Shown one piece after another: positions 44,478 to 54,945 of a DNA stretch of 64,000 bases. The notes beneath the pieces were generated by a model that saw only the letters and a list, made by a program, of their open reading frames with translations, did not search any database and was not told where the DNA came from. Both the position numbers and the translations under genes were made by a program. Position 1 is the first letter of the stretch, and every line of letters starts with the position of its first letter. Source of the DNA: Mortierella sp. BCC40632 (taxonomy: Eukaryota; Mortierellomycota; Mortierellomycetes; Mortierellales; Mortierellaceae); assembly GCA_011634665.1 (NCBI GenBank), contig WAEK01000038.1:1-64000 (forward strand), given 5' to 3'.

Positions 44478-46480
44478 TGCAATAGAAAAGGCGATCGTGG
44501 AAGTCGGAGTAAGTCTGCTTTATTAAGGATAGTGAGGGAAGGGTATTTATACAGGTTGAGGGACTATTTGGGGGCGCGGATAGTGGCGCGCCACTATGTT
44601 GTACAGAGGTAGGCGCAGCAATGTGGCTGTCCTATTTCATCCTCCCCGTCTTGAAAAAAAATATCTAAGTCGTTTTCCGTTGGGCTTCAAACTCGGCGAG
44701 TACTTCTGGTGCATTCTTGAGAGCTGTTTTTGATATCCGTTGTGCTTCTTCATGGGGGTAGCCTTTCCATAACACAAGGTACTTGAATCCTCGTCCAGCC
44801 TTCTTGACATCCAAGATCTTTTCAATCTCGTACTCTTCTTCTCCTTCAATGATTTCAGATGGGGGCCCTGCTGACACTCTATCACTGAATTCTTCTGGAG
44901 ACTCTTGATGTTGGATCAGCAAGCCAGCGTTGAAGACAGGGTGTAGCTTCATCTGAGGAGGCAATTCCAACTTGTATGCATTTTCATGCACTTTCTCGAT
45001 GATCTTGAAGGGTCCAGCATTGACGGGTCCCAGCTTTCTTGAGGGCCTGTTGGAGTGGGCTGCCAATCGGACATGTTCACTTTTGAGCATGACCATGTTT
45101 CCTACTTCGAGGGTTGCTGTACGGCGCGATTGGTCTGCATGTTTCTTTTGTCGCCCTTGAGCCTCCAGGATGGCATCTTTTGCTCTTGAAAGGAAAGAGG
45201 ACTGTCTTGCAACAAAATCATCCACTGCTGGGACATCAGAGGACGGAGGGGTCACAAGAGAAGAAGGGACGTGTGGGTTGTGACCATAGTTCAGAAAAAG
45301 AATGGTGAGTATCCAGTGGAGGCGTTCTTTGAATTATTGTATGCAAACTCCACGGCAGGAAGGAAGAGGTCCCAATCATTCTGTTCGTATGAGACAAGTG
45401 GTCGCAGCATCTCCTCCAAGGCACGGTTGGCCCTTTCTGTTTGCCCATCTGACTGTGGGTGGAACGCCGTTGACATGTTGAGTTTGGTGCCCATCAACTT
45501 CATAAGGGCTGTCCAAAACTTGCCCGTGAATCAGGGAGTCCCTGTCGGAGACAATATTCTTGGGCATACCATGGTGCCGGAAGACTTCATTGAAAAATAT
45601 TCGAGCGACGTCGGCGGCGGTGTCTGTGGTTTTCGAGGGACAGAAGTGGACTTGCTTGGAAAGTTTATCCACAAAGACAGTAATCGCATCGAAACCCCGA
45701 GCCGTTTTAGGGAGTTTGACAATAAAGTCCATCGAGACAGTGTCCCATTTTTGGCTAGGGATTGCTAGAGGCGTAAACAGTCCAGCGGGAGCTTTGAGCG
45801 AGGGCTTATTCCGTTGGCAGGCGTCACAGGGAGGTCACATAACGTTTGGCGTCTCTTGCCATTCGGGGCCAGTAGAATGATCTTCGCAATAGGTCATACG
45901 TCTTGTCGAACCCAAGGTGTCCTGAAAGAGGTGCGTCATGAGCGTCATGGAGTAGATCGGCTTGGATGTTAGCTCCTTTCGGTATGCAGAGCAAGATCTT
46001 TTCATCATGGTTGATCCAAAGCAGGTCATCAAAGATAAAATAACGTTTGTTTGGACTTCCCTCCCGGCAGCTATCATAGAGTGGCCCAAGAGCAGGGTCT
46101 GTGGGATAACTCTCTATCAGGCGCTGCCGTAAACCTGGGTCAAGCTGTACTGCTCTGGTCTTCATGGAGTTGATCTGGGTAGTCTCCTGTTCCTTGTGAT
46201 CAGGTCTCCTGGAGAGAGCATCGGGGACAATGTTGTCTTTGCCGGCTTTGTATTTGAAGGTAAAGTCATATTCTTGCAGTAGTTCCATCCATCGTGCTTG
46301 CCGTCGAGTAAGGTTTGGCTGGGTAGGAAAATGTTGCAGTGTTGCGTGGTCCGTGTACACAATAAAATGAGAGCCGTCCAGATAGTACCTCCATGTTTTA
46401 GGGCGTGCACGACAGCCAGCATTTCTTGCTCGTGTGTAGGGTAGTTCCTCTCTGCTGGGTTCAACTTTCGCGAGGTGAAG
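44478..46480 (-). mobile_element. Ty3-type element F, 3' half
   Basis: Left LTR 44,478-44,639 (minus strand TGAAATAGGACAG to TTCTATTGCA; TATAAATACCC and AATAAAG inside; an 18-bp palindrome around ATAGTGGCGCGCCACTAT), a purine tract next to it, then chromodomain, integrase and RNase H reading right to left. It is cut at 46,480 by the LTR of element G, in the F-T-S-R-K codons of RNase H. The 5' half is not in the window. Confidence 0.85.
44665..46480 (-). pseudogene. Element F RNase H, integrase and chromodomain
   Basis: RNase H end: NPAERNYPTHEQEMLAVVHA and FIVYTDHATLQHF; ARWMELLQEYDFTFKYKAGK; integrase HDAHDAPLSGHLGFDKTYDL, core VTMDFIVKLP-type at 45,732 (MDFIVKLPKTARGFDAI), KNIVSDRDSLIHGQVL, and MSTAFHPQSDGQTERANRAL. 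The DDE triad is present across frames. C-terminal LVLWKGYPHEEAQ within EIEKILDVKKAGRGFKY (44,665-44,860) is a chromodomain. Five or more frame changes. Sequence is close to element D. Confidence 0.88.
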
Positions 46481-46851
46481 TGCGGCGTAGAGGACCAGCA
46501 TAGGGGGAAAGAGCTCGCACTACTTGGCAGGCAGGTGTGTGAGACCTATTGGGAAAGGGGATTGCCAGCATAGAAGAGGTAAACATACTGATCACGACGC
46601 GTATCACCGTTCTATAGAGAGAGAACAAGGCAAGAGAAAAGACTCGCAAATGAACAATATCTAACTACAGGATCGCACCCCCGGGGCGGGCGGACGAGTG
46701 GACCTGCTCCAGACGGTAAGTATTCACAAACGGATCGGGAAAATAAAAGGAAGAAAACAAAACTGTCTTTATTGTCTGGTGTCGAGGGACACCATTTACA
46801 CCCCCTGGCCCAGGGGCCAGAAGATCGCCCAGTCGTATTTACTACACCACA
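46481..46851 (-). repeat. LTR of element G (Ty3-1 lineage)
   Basis: Minus strand starts TGTGGTGTAGTAAATACG, as in Ty3-1 (TGTGGTGTAGTAAACG), and ends near CTACGCCGCA. It cuts the RNase H of element F. The facing interior (46,852 on) resembles the Ty3-1 interior next to its 3' LTR. No partner LTR was found in the window, so the outer boundary is approximate. Confidence 0.65.
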
Positions 46852-46929
46852 CCTCTCTGATCCCCGTGCCTCTTCGATACCCAACTGGATATCGCAGCTG
46901 CCAAGTGAGTAGCTCTACTCCTTTGAGCT

Positions 46930-46961
<32 letters not shown>

Positions 46962-47146
46962 GTGACATCTCCTTGCTCAAAGCACCACCAAGTGATCTTG
47001 ACATCTGATTGGTCCACCATGCATCATCTGATTGACTCAATCTCATCTGATGTTTCCCAAAAAATAAAATAAAATAAGAGTTCGAACATGGGCTCGACAA
47101 GAAGACATCCCCTCTTCATTCTGTCCACTCGTTGTCTGCTCATTCG

Positions 47147-47189
<43 letters not shown>

Positions 47190-47265
47190 AACCTGCTCTT
47201 TGACCTGCCACTTCTGCTTTGATACCCTTCCGGGAACGCCCTTTCACCGTTATCACCCAACCACC
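46852..47265 (-). other. Element G interior next to the LTR, with two long T runs
   Basis: 46,852-46,925 matches the Ty3-1 3' region (shared GTGCCTCTTCGATAC and CTGCCAAGTGA). T runs at about 46,932-46,961 and 47,149-47,188 are A runs on the element's sense strand. No integrase or other pol gene follows; instead a plus-strand ORF starts at 47,266. Confidence 0.6.
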
Positions 47266-48243
47266 ATGCCCCGCCCACGTTCAGGAAACACTCAGCAAGG
47301 TCGTGTTGGCGATGCGCCGAGCGCTGGGACTCTTCGACAGCACATCCCAAGGCCACCCTTAGGGGAGGTCAAATTAATATCCTGTTTAGCCCCCCCAGTG
47401 GTTGCGGAGGGATCATCCGAAGAACCTCCTCCATTCGATCAGCCGACCAAGATACTGGAGCGAGAACTGTGGTCGGATGCGTTTGTGGCCAATTCGGACG
47501 GCGAGGATGGCGATGAGTCTCCCGCGCACCGCAAAGGTGCAGACCAAGACAGGAAAAGACTCTTTCTTGAGGACGCGACGGACGTTGTGCCTGCAACAGA
47601 GAGGCCTCTCATCGATCGGCATGTAGGGTCCGAGAGAGACGAGGAATCATCTATTCCGGGTGCAAGGGCTTCTGCGGATGCTGGATCTTCACAGCGTCCA
47701 AATGAGACGACTCGTGGGGCAAGTCCTTCGGGTCCAGGCACGAGGAGTTCTCCTGCGCTGAATTTGCAGGGGTCGGGTTCTCGCTCACAGGAGGGGAGTC
47801 CATCTGGTCTCGGTAAACGGAAACAACGAAGTGAGGAGGAAGTTCCTGGCTGGTCCAGGAAGGCTCACGGGACCCCTTCGATGCTGGCTGATCTGTCGTC
47901 CTATCAGCAGTTGTTCCGGCGTTGGGAGCACCTAGAGCTACTCCGTTCCGAACTAGCGTTCAAGGCTCTCCATGATCCGACGATGTGCGCCAGACCCATA
48001 GATGTTCTTGGGGCCGCTCAAGACCTGGGCCGCTATACAATCACTGGCTTGGGGGTCAGCAGGACTTCCATGGATATCATCCATAGTCAATTTCTCTTGG
48101 AGAGCTCCCTTCGTTCCTTAGTCCAACATCAATCTGCGCTAATGCAACATGAGGCCGCCCTTCGCGAGAATGGACAACGTCTCGACGCCATAGGCCTTAG
48201 CCTGGATCGACATAACCTGGAAGCCTGGAAACACGCCAAGCGT
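47266..48243 (+). CDS. Unrecognised ORF, antisense to element G, interrupted by LTRs
   Basis: ATG at 47,266 in a good context (CCACCATG) opens MPRPRSGNTQQGRVGD. Residues 1 to about 190 are Ser/Gly/Glu-rich and look disordered. The rest is helical: LSSYQQLFRRWEHLELLRSE, LLESSLRSLVQHQSALMQHE, and RLDAIGLSLDRHNLEAWKHA, suggesting a coiled coil. At 48,243 a solo LTR (duplication GCGT) interrupts it; the frame resumes at 48,744 as IRPYIREAEEMEEENLEAA and is cut again at 48,799 by a second LTR element. The rest probably lies inverted at 53,086-53,000 (an acidic tail, ending about 21 codons on). I do not know its function. It could be an accessory antisense gene of element G or a host gene. Confidence 0.6.
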
Positions 48244-48739
48244 TGTCGTGTAGTAACTGACACTGGTCGCAGTAGCTACGATTTTAGCCCTTTCCAAGAG
48301 GTGGACAACTTGGGGCTGCGGAGCCATCTGGTCTGCATGCCCCTCAATAGATAGTAGATGAATAAATACTTGAGCAGGCTCTTGTTTGCTCCTGGTCGTT
48401 TCTTCCTTTTGTTTTTGTTCCCTGTTGACTTTGAAAGTAAGATGCGTCCACCCTTCCCCTTTCTTTTGTAGAAGCTTGATTTAGCTTTGTGCTGCCTTCC
48501 GCTCGTTTCATGCCATTGAAGAGCTCCTGGCGACCCGTTGGTAGCATGGCGCTTCTGATGTAAGACTCTTCTCGTTCCGATCCCCCCCCCCTTCATTCTT
48601 TCCTTCCTTCCTGGCTGTTGTTCCCACCTGAGCAATCCTATGACTCTCATTCATTGGCCCTCGACCAGATGACCGTCCCTTTGCCTTCCTCTCCTTTGAG
48701 CATCCCCCGTGTGTCTTTGGAGCAAGGAGCTACAGCACA
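48244..48739 (+). mobile_element. Solo LTR, family B
   Basis: 496 bp, TGTCGTGTAGTAAC to CTACAGCACA, with 4-bp duplication GCGT (48,240-48,243 and 48,740-48,743). Excision with one duplication joins the codons HAKR and IRPY of the interrupted ORF. The same LTR occurs at 54,267-54,762 and 168-656. Confidence 0.93.
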
Positions 48740-48799
48740 GCGTATCAGGCCTTATATTCGTGAGGCCGAGGAGATGGAGGAGGAGAATCTTGAAGCCGC

Positions 48800-51700
48800 T
48801 GCCCTGTAGAAATCACAAACAGGCCGCTGGGGAAATAGGATCAAATGGGTCTACGGTCAGTCTATCTTCTACAAATCTACATTCAACTCTCATAACGACG
48901 AAGGGAGAATACGTACAGAAATGGGAATGACAATGTCCTAGAGCAATCTCAGGAGAACAAGAACCAAAGTGGGAAGAAAACCGATCGGGCTGAGGAAAAT
49001 TATGCTAAGTCCAAAGTAGGCAAATTTACACTGTGTGAATAAGGCAAAAAATGAGATTCAGACAAAAGAGTTGGTGTCGTGCCAGAGTCCAAAGACAAAG
49101 ACCAACCTTTTGTCGATATATCTCGTTTTCACAGGAATTTTCCAGAAGAACAACAATGGGACAGGACCGAAGAAAGTGATCAAGATGCTATTCTGAAAGG
49201 ATGGGGATGGCACAAAATGGGTTCGAGTCAATCAAGCTGGCACTGGTAGCTGTCCACACGAGGAATAAACAGCTCGATCAAGAAAAAAAAAAAAAAAAAA
49301 AAGGGAAAGAAAGGATGGGATAGCAATGGCAAGAAGCCACGCGGATGTCTCTTGATCCTCCTCGTGCGAGTCTTGGCTTCTTGATCCCACGATCGTTGAA
49401 GTATTCTTGCAATGGTCCAAGGAGGGGAGAAGGTCGATAAACGTCGCGTTGCAGACGGGTCGCCAGGAGCACTTCGATGGCATGGAACGAGCGGTCGGCA
49501 GCGCAAAGTCCATATGACTTAGGGTGGATGTCGTATGTCTGTCGTTGGGTAAGGGTCGCTCAACAAGGGGAGGGAGTAACTTACTCTTCAAAGACGGCAG
49601 GCAGACGAAATACAAAGAAGGGGCATCCCCGAGCAAGGAAGCTTGCTCGGTGTCTTTTATTTCACTATCTTCCGATATCGTAGTTGCTACATGACAGCGC
49701 TCTGTTGCCTCCCAGCAGCCTCGTTGGTCTTGAGATAGGGACGGTTGGCGTTGGTTTGGGGTTTCCCTCGGACAGCAGGGAAAGAGTTGTAGATCCCTTG
49801 GTGGGGCGGGTGAGACGTGGGACCATGGTCGCTCACCCGCGGATAAAATCCGAGTTGTCCTCAGCTGTCGAAGGTAAGAACCTTGCGAGCATGGCATACC
49901 GCTCATCGGCATATTCTCGCAAGTCTTCCTCAGAAAACCAACTGTCATACGTAGGAAGATCTTCGGGATTTCGATACTCCATATAGTTGACCAATGCCTC
50001 AAATTTGTTTTTCGCCAATTGAGTGCGAGACGTCTCGGCTTTGGGGCAGCGACTGGAATAATGGCCTGGCTCGTTACAGTTGAAGCAAATAATATGGGAG
50101 AGGTCCCGCTCCGGGAAACGCGGTGGTCCAGCAGGGCGTGCCATGTTCATGCTATGACTCGGGGCGAGGAAAAGCTTCAAACTTTCGAAATTCTTGACGA
50201 GATAATCCATCGTCTCTTGTTCAGAAGGGCTGCGTTCGCTCGAGCCGCTTACGCCGCCGGTGTTCTTGTCATCCGCAGGAGTACTGGTGATAGTGGTCTG
50301 ATCAACCCCTTGGTCCGAGCTTGGGATTCTTCGGTGGCGGTTTCGTTCCATCAGTTCCTCCTCCCACATGATCGCTCCTTCCATGACAGTAACGAGGTCT
50401 TCCTTCCTGGATTTCCAGACTTCGTCTTGCAGGTCTTTGTCCTTCAACCCTGAGTAGTAGGCGCGGAAAATTTCCATACGGGCAAGAGCTTTCCCTTCGG
50501 GTTTGTACCGCTCAAACTGTTCAAGACACTCGCGGAATCGCACGTTGTAGACGCATACATTCTCGTGCTGATCCTGTTGGCAGTCGGCAAAGACTCGAAG
50601 CGTACCGCGCCTATCCTTTTCCCAGGCGGGCATGAAGGCAGCGCTGAGGTCCCGCTTTACTTGGTCCCATTGTCCCTTCCAATGGCTGATCGACCTGGTG
50701 TACCATTTGTACGTCTTGGTAGCATCGACGAGGGCCAGACCAAGGATACGGATCAAATGCTCACCCATACCATCCTTCTTACAGTCTCCCACCTGTCTCT
50801 CGAACCAATGTTCAAAATCCTCGACCCAATCGTCGATGAACATGGAAGGCTTTCCATCAGTGAATTTGTGGCAGGCGAAGGTAGGTCCATCGTACTTCTT
50901 GATCTTCGAGGCGGCAATTAGCTGAGGATCTTCCTTGGGCCGGCTTGGGGGTCGTTGCAGGCGCTGAGGCTGGGACGATTGCTCCTCCTGCATTCTACGT
51001 AGGCTAGCTGCATATCTCTCCGCGCTAGTAGATGGTACTCCATGGCGCTGAGTTCCCATCGGGTCCGCATGAACTTGGGGCGTTCTTTGAGGGCCCTCGC
51101 GAGGGCTCTGCCACAGACGATGCTCTTCTCTATCAATGAGCTCATCATCAGAGCCACTATGTTCATCATCTTGGCGATCCCGGTAGGAGTGGAAAGCAGA
51201 AGAACCAGTCAACATATCAGATGTACGTGGGCCTTGGTGGCGTAAAGCAGCCTCATGGGGAGAGGCCGCTCGATACGGATCCTTCCCATTGATCAGAGTA
51301 TCGACCACTCGCTTGAGGTCAACTACGGTGTTCTCCCTCTCGAGTAACTCCCTCCTGAAATCTTCGCGCATCTCCTTCATGGATTGCTGCATCATCTGTA
51401 ACTGCATCAAGACAGCACCGATTTCAGCGTTCCCGGTTAGTGGTGGAGAGGGACTTCCAGGAGAGGCGACAGCCGCGGGGCTCTCGTGCATCGGCTCACT
51501 TGATCGGGCTCCATTTGATGGTGCAGGACCAAGGTTGTGGCGTACAGCCGAAGGTTCAGATTCCTGAGGCATTTCACAGGGTTCCCTTGAAATTTTGATT
51601 GGGCTCAGAAACCTTGATTGCGAAAAAAAGAATAGGTCTTAGGAGGAAAAGACCTTTGGGGTGAAAAGGCGGTGTGGGATCATGTCTTCAGAGGAATTCC

Positions 51701-52705
51701 GATAACTCCAAGTGGTTCACGGAGGCAGTTGACTTCAGTCTTGATCGTGCTGTTTATTACAGTGTCGAAATGGACAAGCTGCCCAGGTTCTCCACCAAGC
51801 GAAGCGTGCCCTGTAGAAATCACAAACAGGCCGCTGGGGAAATAGGATCAAATGGGTCTACGGTCAGTCTATCTTCTACAAATCTACTTTCAACTCTCAT
51901 AACGACGAAGGGAGAATACGTACAGAAATGGGAATGACAATGTCCTAGAGCAATCTCAGGAGAACAAGAACCAAAGTGGGAAGAAAACCGATCGGGCTGA
52001 GGAAAATTATGCTAAGTCCAAAGTAGGCAAATTTACACTGTGTGAATAAGGCAAAAAATGAGATTCAGACAAAAGAGTTGGTGTCGTGCCAGAGTCCAAA
52101 GACAAAGACCAACCTTTTGTCGATATATCTCGTTTTCACAGGAATTTTCCAGAAGAACAACAATGGGACAGGACCGAAGAAAGTGATCAAGATGCTATTC
52201 TGAAAGGATGGGGATGGCACAAATGGGTTCGAGTCAATCAAGCTGGCACTGGTAGCTGTCCACCCGAGGAATAAACAGCTCGATCAAGAAAGAAAAAAAA
52301 AGAAAAAGAAAGGGAAAGAAAGGATGGGATAGCAATGGCCAGAAGCCACGCGGATGTCTCTTGATCCTCCTCGTGCGAGTCTTGGCTTCTTGATCCCACG
52401 ATCGTTGAAGTATTCTTGCAATGGTCCAAGGAGGGGAGAAGGTCGATAAACGTCGCGTTGCAGACGGGTCGCCAGGAGCACTTCGATGGCATGGAACGAG
52501 CGGTCGGCAGCGCAAAGTCCATATGACTTAGGGTGGATGTCGTATGTCTGTCGTTGGGTAAGGGTCGCTCAACAAGGGGAGGGAGTAACTTACTCTTCAA
52601 AGACGGCAGGCAGACGAAATACAAAGAAGGGGCATCCCCGAGCAAGGAAGCTTGCTCGGTGTCTTTTATTTCACTATCTTCCGATATCGTAGTTGCTACA
52701 TGACA
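48800..52705 (-). mobile_element. Gag-only LTR retrotransposon (family A), 3.9 kb
   Basis: LTRs 48,800-49,696 and 51,807-52,705 (about 898 bp, minus strand TGTCATGTAGCAAC to CTACAGGGCA), nearly identical. The primer binding site TGGTGGAGAACCTGGGCA is at 51,797-51,780, the same as in Ty3-1. The 2.1-kb interior holds a single gag gene and no protease, RT or integrase. It therefore looks non-autonomous, probably moved by the enzymes of a Ty3-1-like element. Left flank is CCGC (48,796-48,799). The right flank does not match as it stands, but does match the inverted end at 53,083-53,086. Confidence 0.88.
49833..51572 (-). CDS. Gag of the gag-only element (579 aa)
   Basis: Starts MPQESEPSAVRHNLGPAPSN; disordered Ser/Pro/Glu-rich N-terminal third; capsid core FIDDWVEDFEHWFERQVGD, WYTRSISHWKGQWDQVKRDL, FRECLEQFERYKPEGKALAR; zinc knuckle CFNCNEPGHYSSRC near residues 494-507; C-terminal NYMEYRNPEDLPTYDSWFSE. 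It is homologous to the Ty3-1 gag (same knuckle, same MEY..FTEED block after it) but stops cleanly with no protease. Unbroken open frame. Its job would be to package the element RNA. Confidence 0.88.
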   Translation of the reverse strand: MPQESEPSAVRHNLGPAPSNGARSSEPMHESPAAVASPGSPSPPLTGNAEIGAVLMQLQMMQQSMKEMREDFRRELLERENTVVDLKRVVDTLINGKDPYRAASPHEAALRHQGPRTSDMLTGSSAFHSYRDRQDDEHSGSDDELIDREEHRLWQSPREGPQRTPQVHADPMGTQRHGVPSTSAERYAASLRRMQEEQSSQPQRLQRPPSRPKEDPQLIAASKIKKYDGPTFACHKFTDGKPSMFIDDWVEDFEHWFERQVGDCKKDGMGEHLIRILGLALVDATKTYKWYTRSISHWKGQWDQVKRDLSAAFMPAWEKDRRGTLRVFADCQQDQHENVCVYNVRFRECLEQFERYKPEGKALARMEIFRAYYSGLKDKDLQDEVWKSRKEDLVTVMEGAIMWEEELMERNRHRRIPSSDQGVDQTTITSTPADDKNTGGVSGSSERSPSEQETMDYLVKNFESLKLFLAPSHSMNMARPAGPPRFPERDLSHIICFNCNEPGHYSSRCPKAETSRTQLAKNKFEALVNYMEYRNPEDLPTYDSWFSEEDLREYADERYAMLARFLPSTAEDNSDFIRG

Positions 52706-52956
52706 ACGGCTCGCCGTTGGTGGGTGATAAAGTAAATGAACGGATCGACTAGAAGGGAGCAGGGAGGAGATCCTCGTGCCCGCAGTTTGCAAAGCAGTTT
52801 TTTGTTATTATTATTATTTATCTTTATTTTGTCCTTTCTCTTTGACTCCTTCCATTTGTTCTTCTTCCCTGTCCTTTCCCCCTTGTCCTTGTCCTTTTCC
52901 TTTCACCCTTCCCCTATTCCCTGTGGCGACCATGATCATCTCAAAAAAAAAAAAAA

Positions 52957-52993
<37 letters not shown>

Positions 52994-53086
52994 CGACCTT
53001 GGTTTCCCCATTTCACATATTTCTGCCGTGCGTTCCATCTTGATCCTCTTCTGGTTCATCCTCCTCAGTTTCTCCACCTCGAGCGG
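52706..53086 (-). other. Segment between oppositely oriented A-family LTRs, probably inverted
   Basis: Contains an (AAT)n/(ATT)n palindromic microsatellite (about 52,954-52,993) next to an A run. Its right end reads GCGG before the LTR at 53,087; inverted, this gives CCGC, the same four bases that precede the element at 48,800. Inverted, the first codons would also extend the frame broken at 48,799. A short ORF at the right end, minus strand, is LEVEKLRRMNQKRIKMERTA, a different frame of the same bases. No other gene seen. Confidence 0.5.
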
Positions 53087-53980
53087 TGTCATGTAGCAAC
53101 TACGATATCGGAAGATAGTGAAATAAAAGACACCGAGCAAGCTTCCTTGCTCGGGGATGCCCCTTCTTTGTATTTCGTCTGCCTGCCGTCTTTGAAGAGT
53201 AAGTTACTCCCTCCCCTTGTTGAGCGACCCTTACCCAACGACAGACATACGACATCCACCCTAAGTCATATGGACTTTGCGCTGCCGACCGCTCGTTCCA
53301 TGCCATCGAAGTGCTCCTGGCGACCCGTCTGCAACGCGACGTTTATCGACCTTCTCCCCTCCTTGGACCATTGCAAGAATACTTCAACGATCGTGGGATC
53401 AAGAAGCCAAGACTCGCACGAGGAGGATCAAGAGACATCCGCGTGGCTTCTGGCCATTGCTATCCCATCCTTTTTTTCCCTTTCTTTTTTTTTTTTTTTC
53501 TTGATCGAGCTGTTTATTCCTCGGGTGGACAGCTACCAGTGCCAGCTTGATTGACTCGAACCCATTTTGCCATCCCCATCCTTTCAGAATAGCATCTTGA
53601 TCACTTTCTTCGGTCCTGTCCCATTGTTGTTCTTCTGGAAAATTCCTGTGAAAACGAGATATATCGACAAAAGGTTGGTCTTTGTCTTTGGACTCTGGCA
53701 CGACACCAACTCTTTTGTCTGAATCTCATTTTTTGCCTTATTCACACAGTGTAAATTTGCCTACTTTGGACTTAGCATAATTTTCCTCAGCCCGATCGGT
53801 TTTCTTCCCACTTTGGTTCTTGTTCTCCTGAGATTGCTCTAGGACATTGTCATTCCCATTTCTGTACGTATTCTCCCTTCGTCGTTATGAGAGTTGAAAG
53901 TAGATTTGTAGAAGATAGACTGACCGTAGACCCATTTGATCCTATTTCCCCAGCGGCCTGTTTGTGATTTCTACAGGGCA
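53087..53980 (+). mobile_element. Solo LTR, family A, in opposite orientation
   Basis: 894 bp, TGTCATGTAGCAAC at 53,087 to CTACAGGGCA at 53,980, a plus-strand copy of the LTRs at 48,800 and 51,807. Right flank CCGC, left flank GCGG. The gag fragment to its right ends with its stop codon only a few bases away. Confidence 0.88.
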
Positions 53981-53989
53981 CCGCTCTTT

Positions 53990-54786
53990 ATTAGGCCTCG
54001 TCTTTTCCCAAGTCAAGGACAAAAGTGGAGGGGTCATCAATGTTGTTCAGGGTACGCATGTTTTTCTTCTTAGCTGGGCATTCAGATGCAAAATGGTTGG
54101 GCTCCCCGCAGTACAGACAGAGTTTTTCCTTGTGGCGGCGGGCTTTCTCGGCATCGATCAGGCGGTGGGCTTGGGAGAGGTCCATTGGTTCGGGGGCGTG
54201 GGCAGGGGCAGGAACAGGGGCAGGGGCAGGAGTGGGGGCAGGTCGGGGAAAAGAGGATTGTCTCGGTGTGCTGTAGCTCCTTGCTCCAAAGACACACGGG
54301 GGATGCTCAAAGGAGAGGAAGGCAAAGGGACGGTCATCTGGTCGAGGGCCAATGAATGAGAGTCATAGGATTGCTCAGGTGGGGGAACAACAGCCAGGAA
54401 GGAAGGAAAGAATGAGGGGGGGGACGAAACGAGAAGAGTCTTTTACATCAAAAGCGCCATGCTACCAACGGGTCGCCAGGAGCTCTTCAATGGCATGAAA
54501 CGAGCGGAAGGCAGCACAAAGCTAAATCAAGCTTCTACAAAAGAAGGGGGAAGGGTGGACGCATCTTACTTTCAAAGTCAACAAGGAACAAAAACAAAAG
54601 GAAGAAACGACCAGGAGCAAACAAGAGCCTGCTCAAGTATTTATTCATCTACTATCTATTGAGGGGCATGCAGACCAGATGGCTCCGCAGCCCCAAGTTG
54701 TCCACCTCTTGGAAAGGGCTAAAATCGTAGCTACTGCGACCAGTGTCAGTTACTACACGACATCGGGGCGGTCTGTTGTTGGGGGC
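53990..54786 (-). pseudogene. Gag C-terminal fragment of a further Ty3 element
   Basis: Pro/Ala repeats (PAPTPAPAPVPAPA), MDLSQAHRLIDAEKARRHKE, zinc knuckle CLYCGEPNHFASEC, tail with a stop at about 53,990. The upstream codons (APNNRPPR) lie at 54,786-54,763, on the far side of a B-family LTR with 4-bp duplication TCGG. It is cut on the right by the LTR starting at 54,787. Its knuckle region is like that of the gag at 63,520. Confidence 0.8.
54267..54762 (-). mobile_element. Solo LTR, family B, second copy
   Basis: 496 bp in minus orientation, with 4-bp duplication TCGG (54,263-54,266 and 54,763-54,766). Nearly identical to 48,244-48,739 apart from short indels. It splits a gag fragment. Confidence 0.93.
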
Positions 54787-54945
54787 TGTCATGTCCTATT
54801 AACTCTCCTCTTACTATAGGATCGCGGGCAAGTATCCTCCATCGGCAGATGGAGGAAAAAAGGTTGTGTTATACTTTCCGAAGTGCGCGAGCACTCGGAA
54901 AGGATGAAGTTTATTATTTTCGAGCAAGAACAAAAATCTAGTATA

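Noticed and set aside
44560..44605. 18-bp palindrome ATAGTGGCGCGCCACTAT as a regulatory operator
   Set aside because: It lies in an LTR of a dead element and has no second copy in the window; no evidence for function.
49232..50002. Long minus-strand ORF and the recurring 68-codon ORF inside A-family LTRs (49,477; 52,486; 53,100)
   Set aside because: They recur only because the LTR recurs, overlap each other on both strands and have no recognised motif. LTR sequence explains them.
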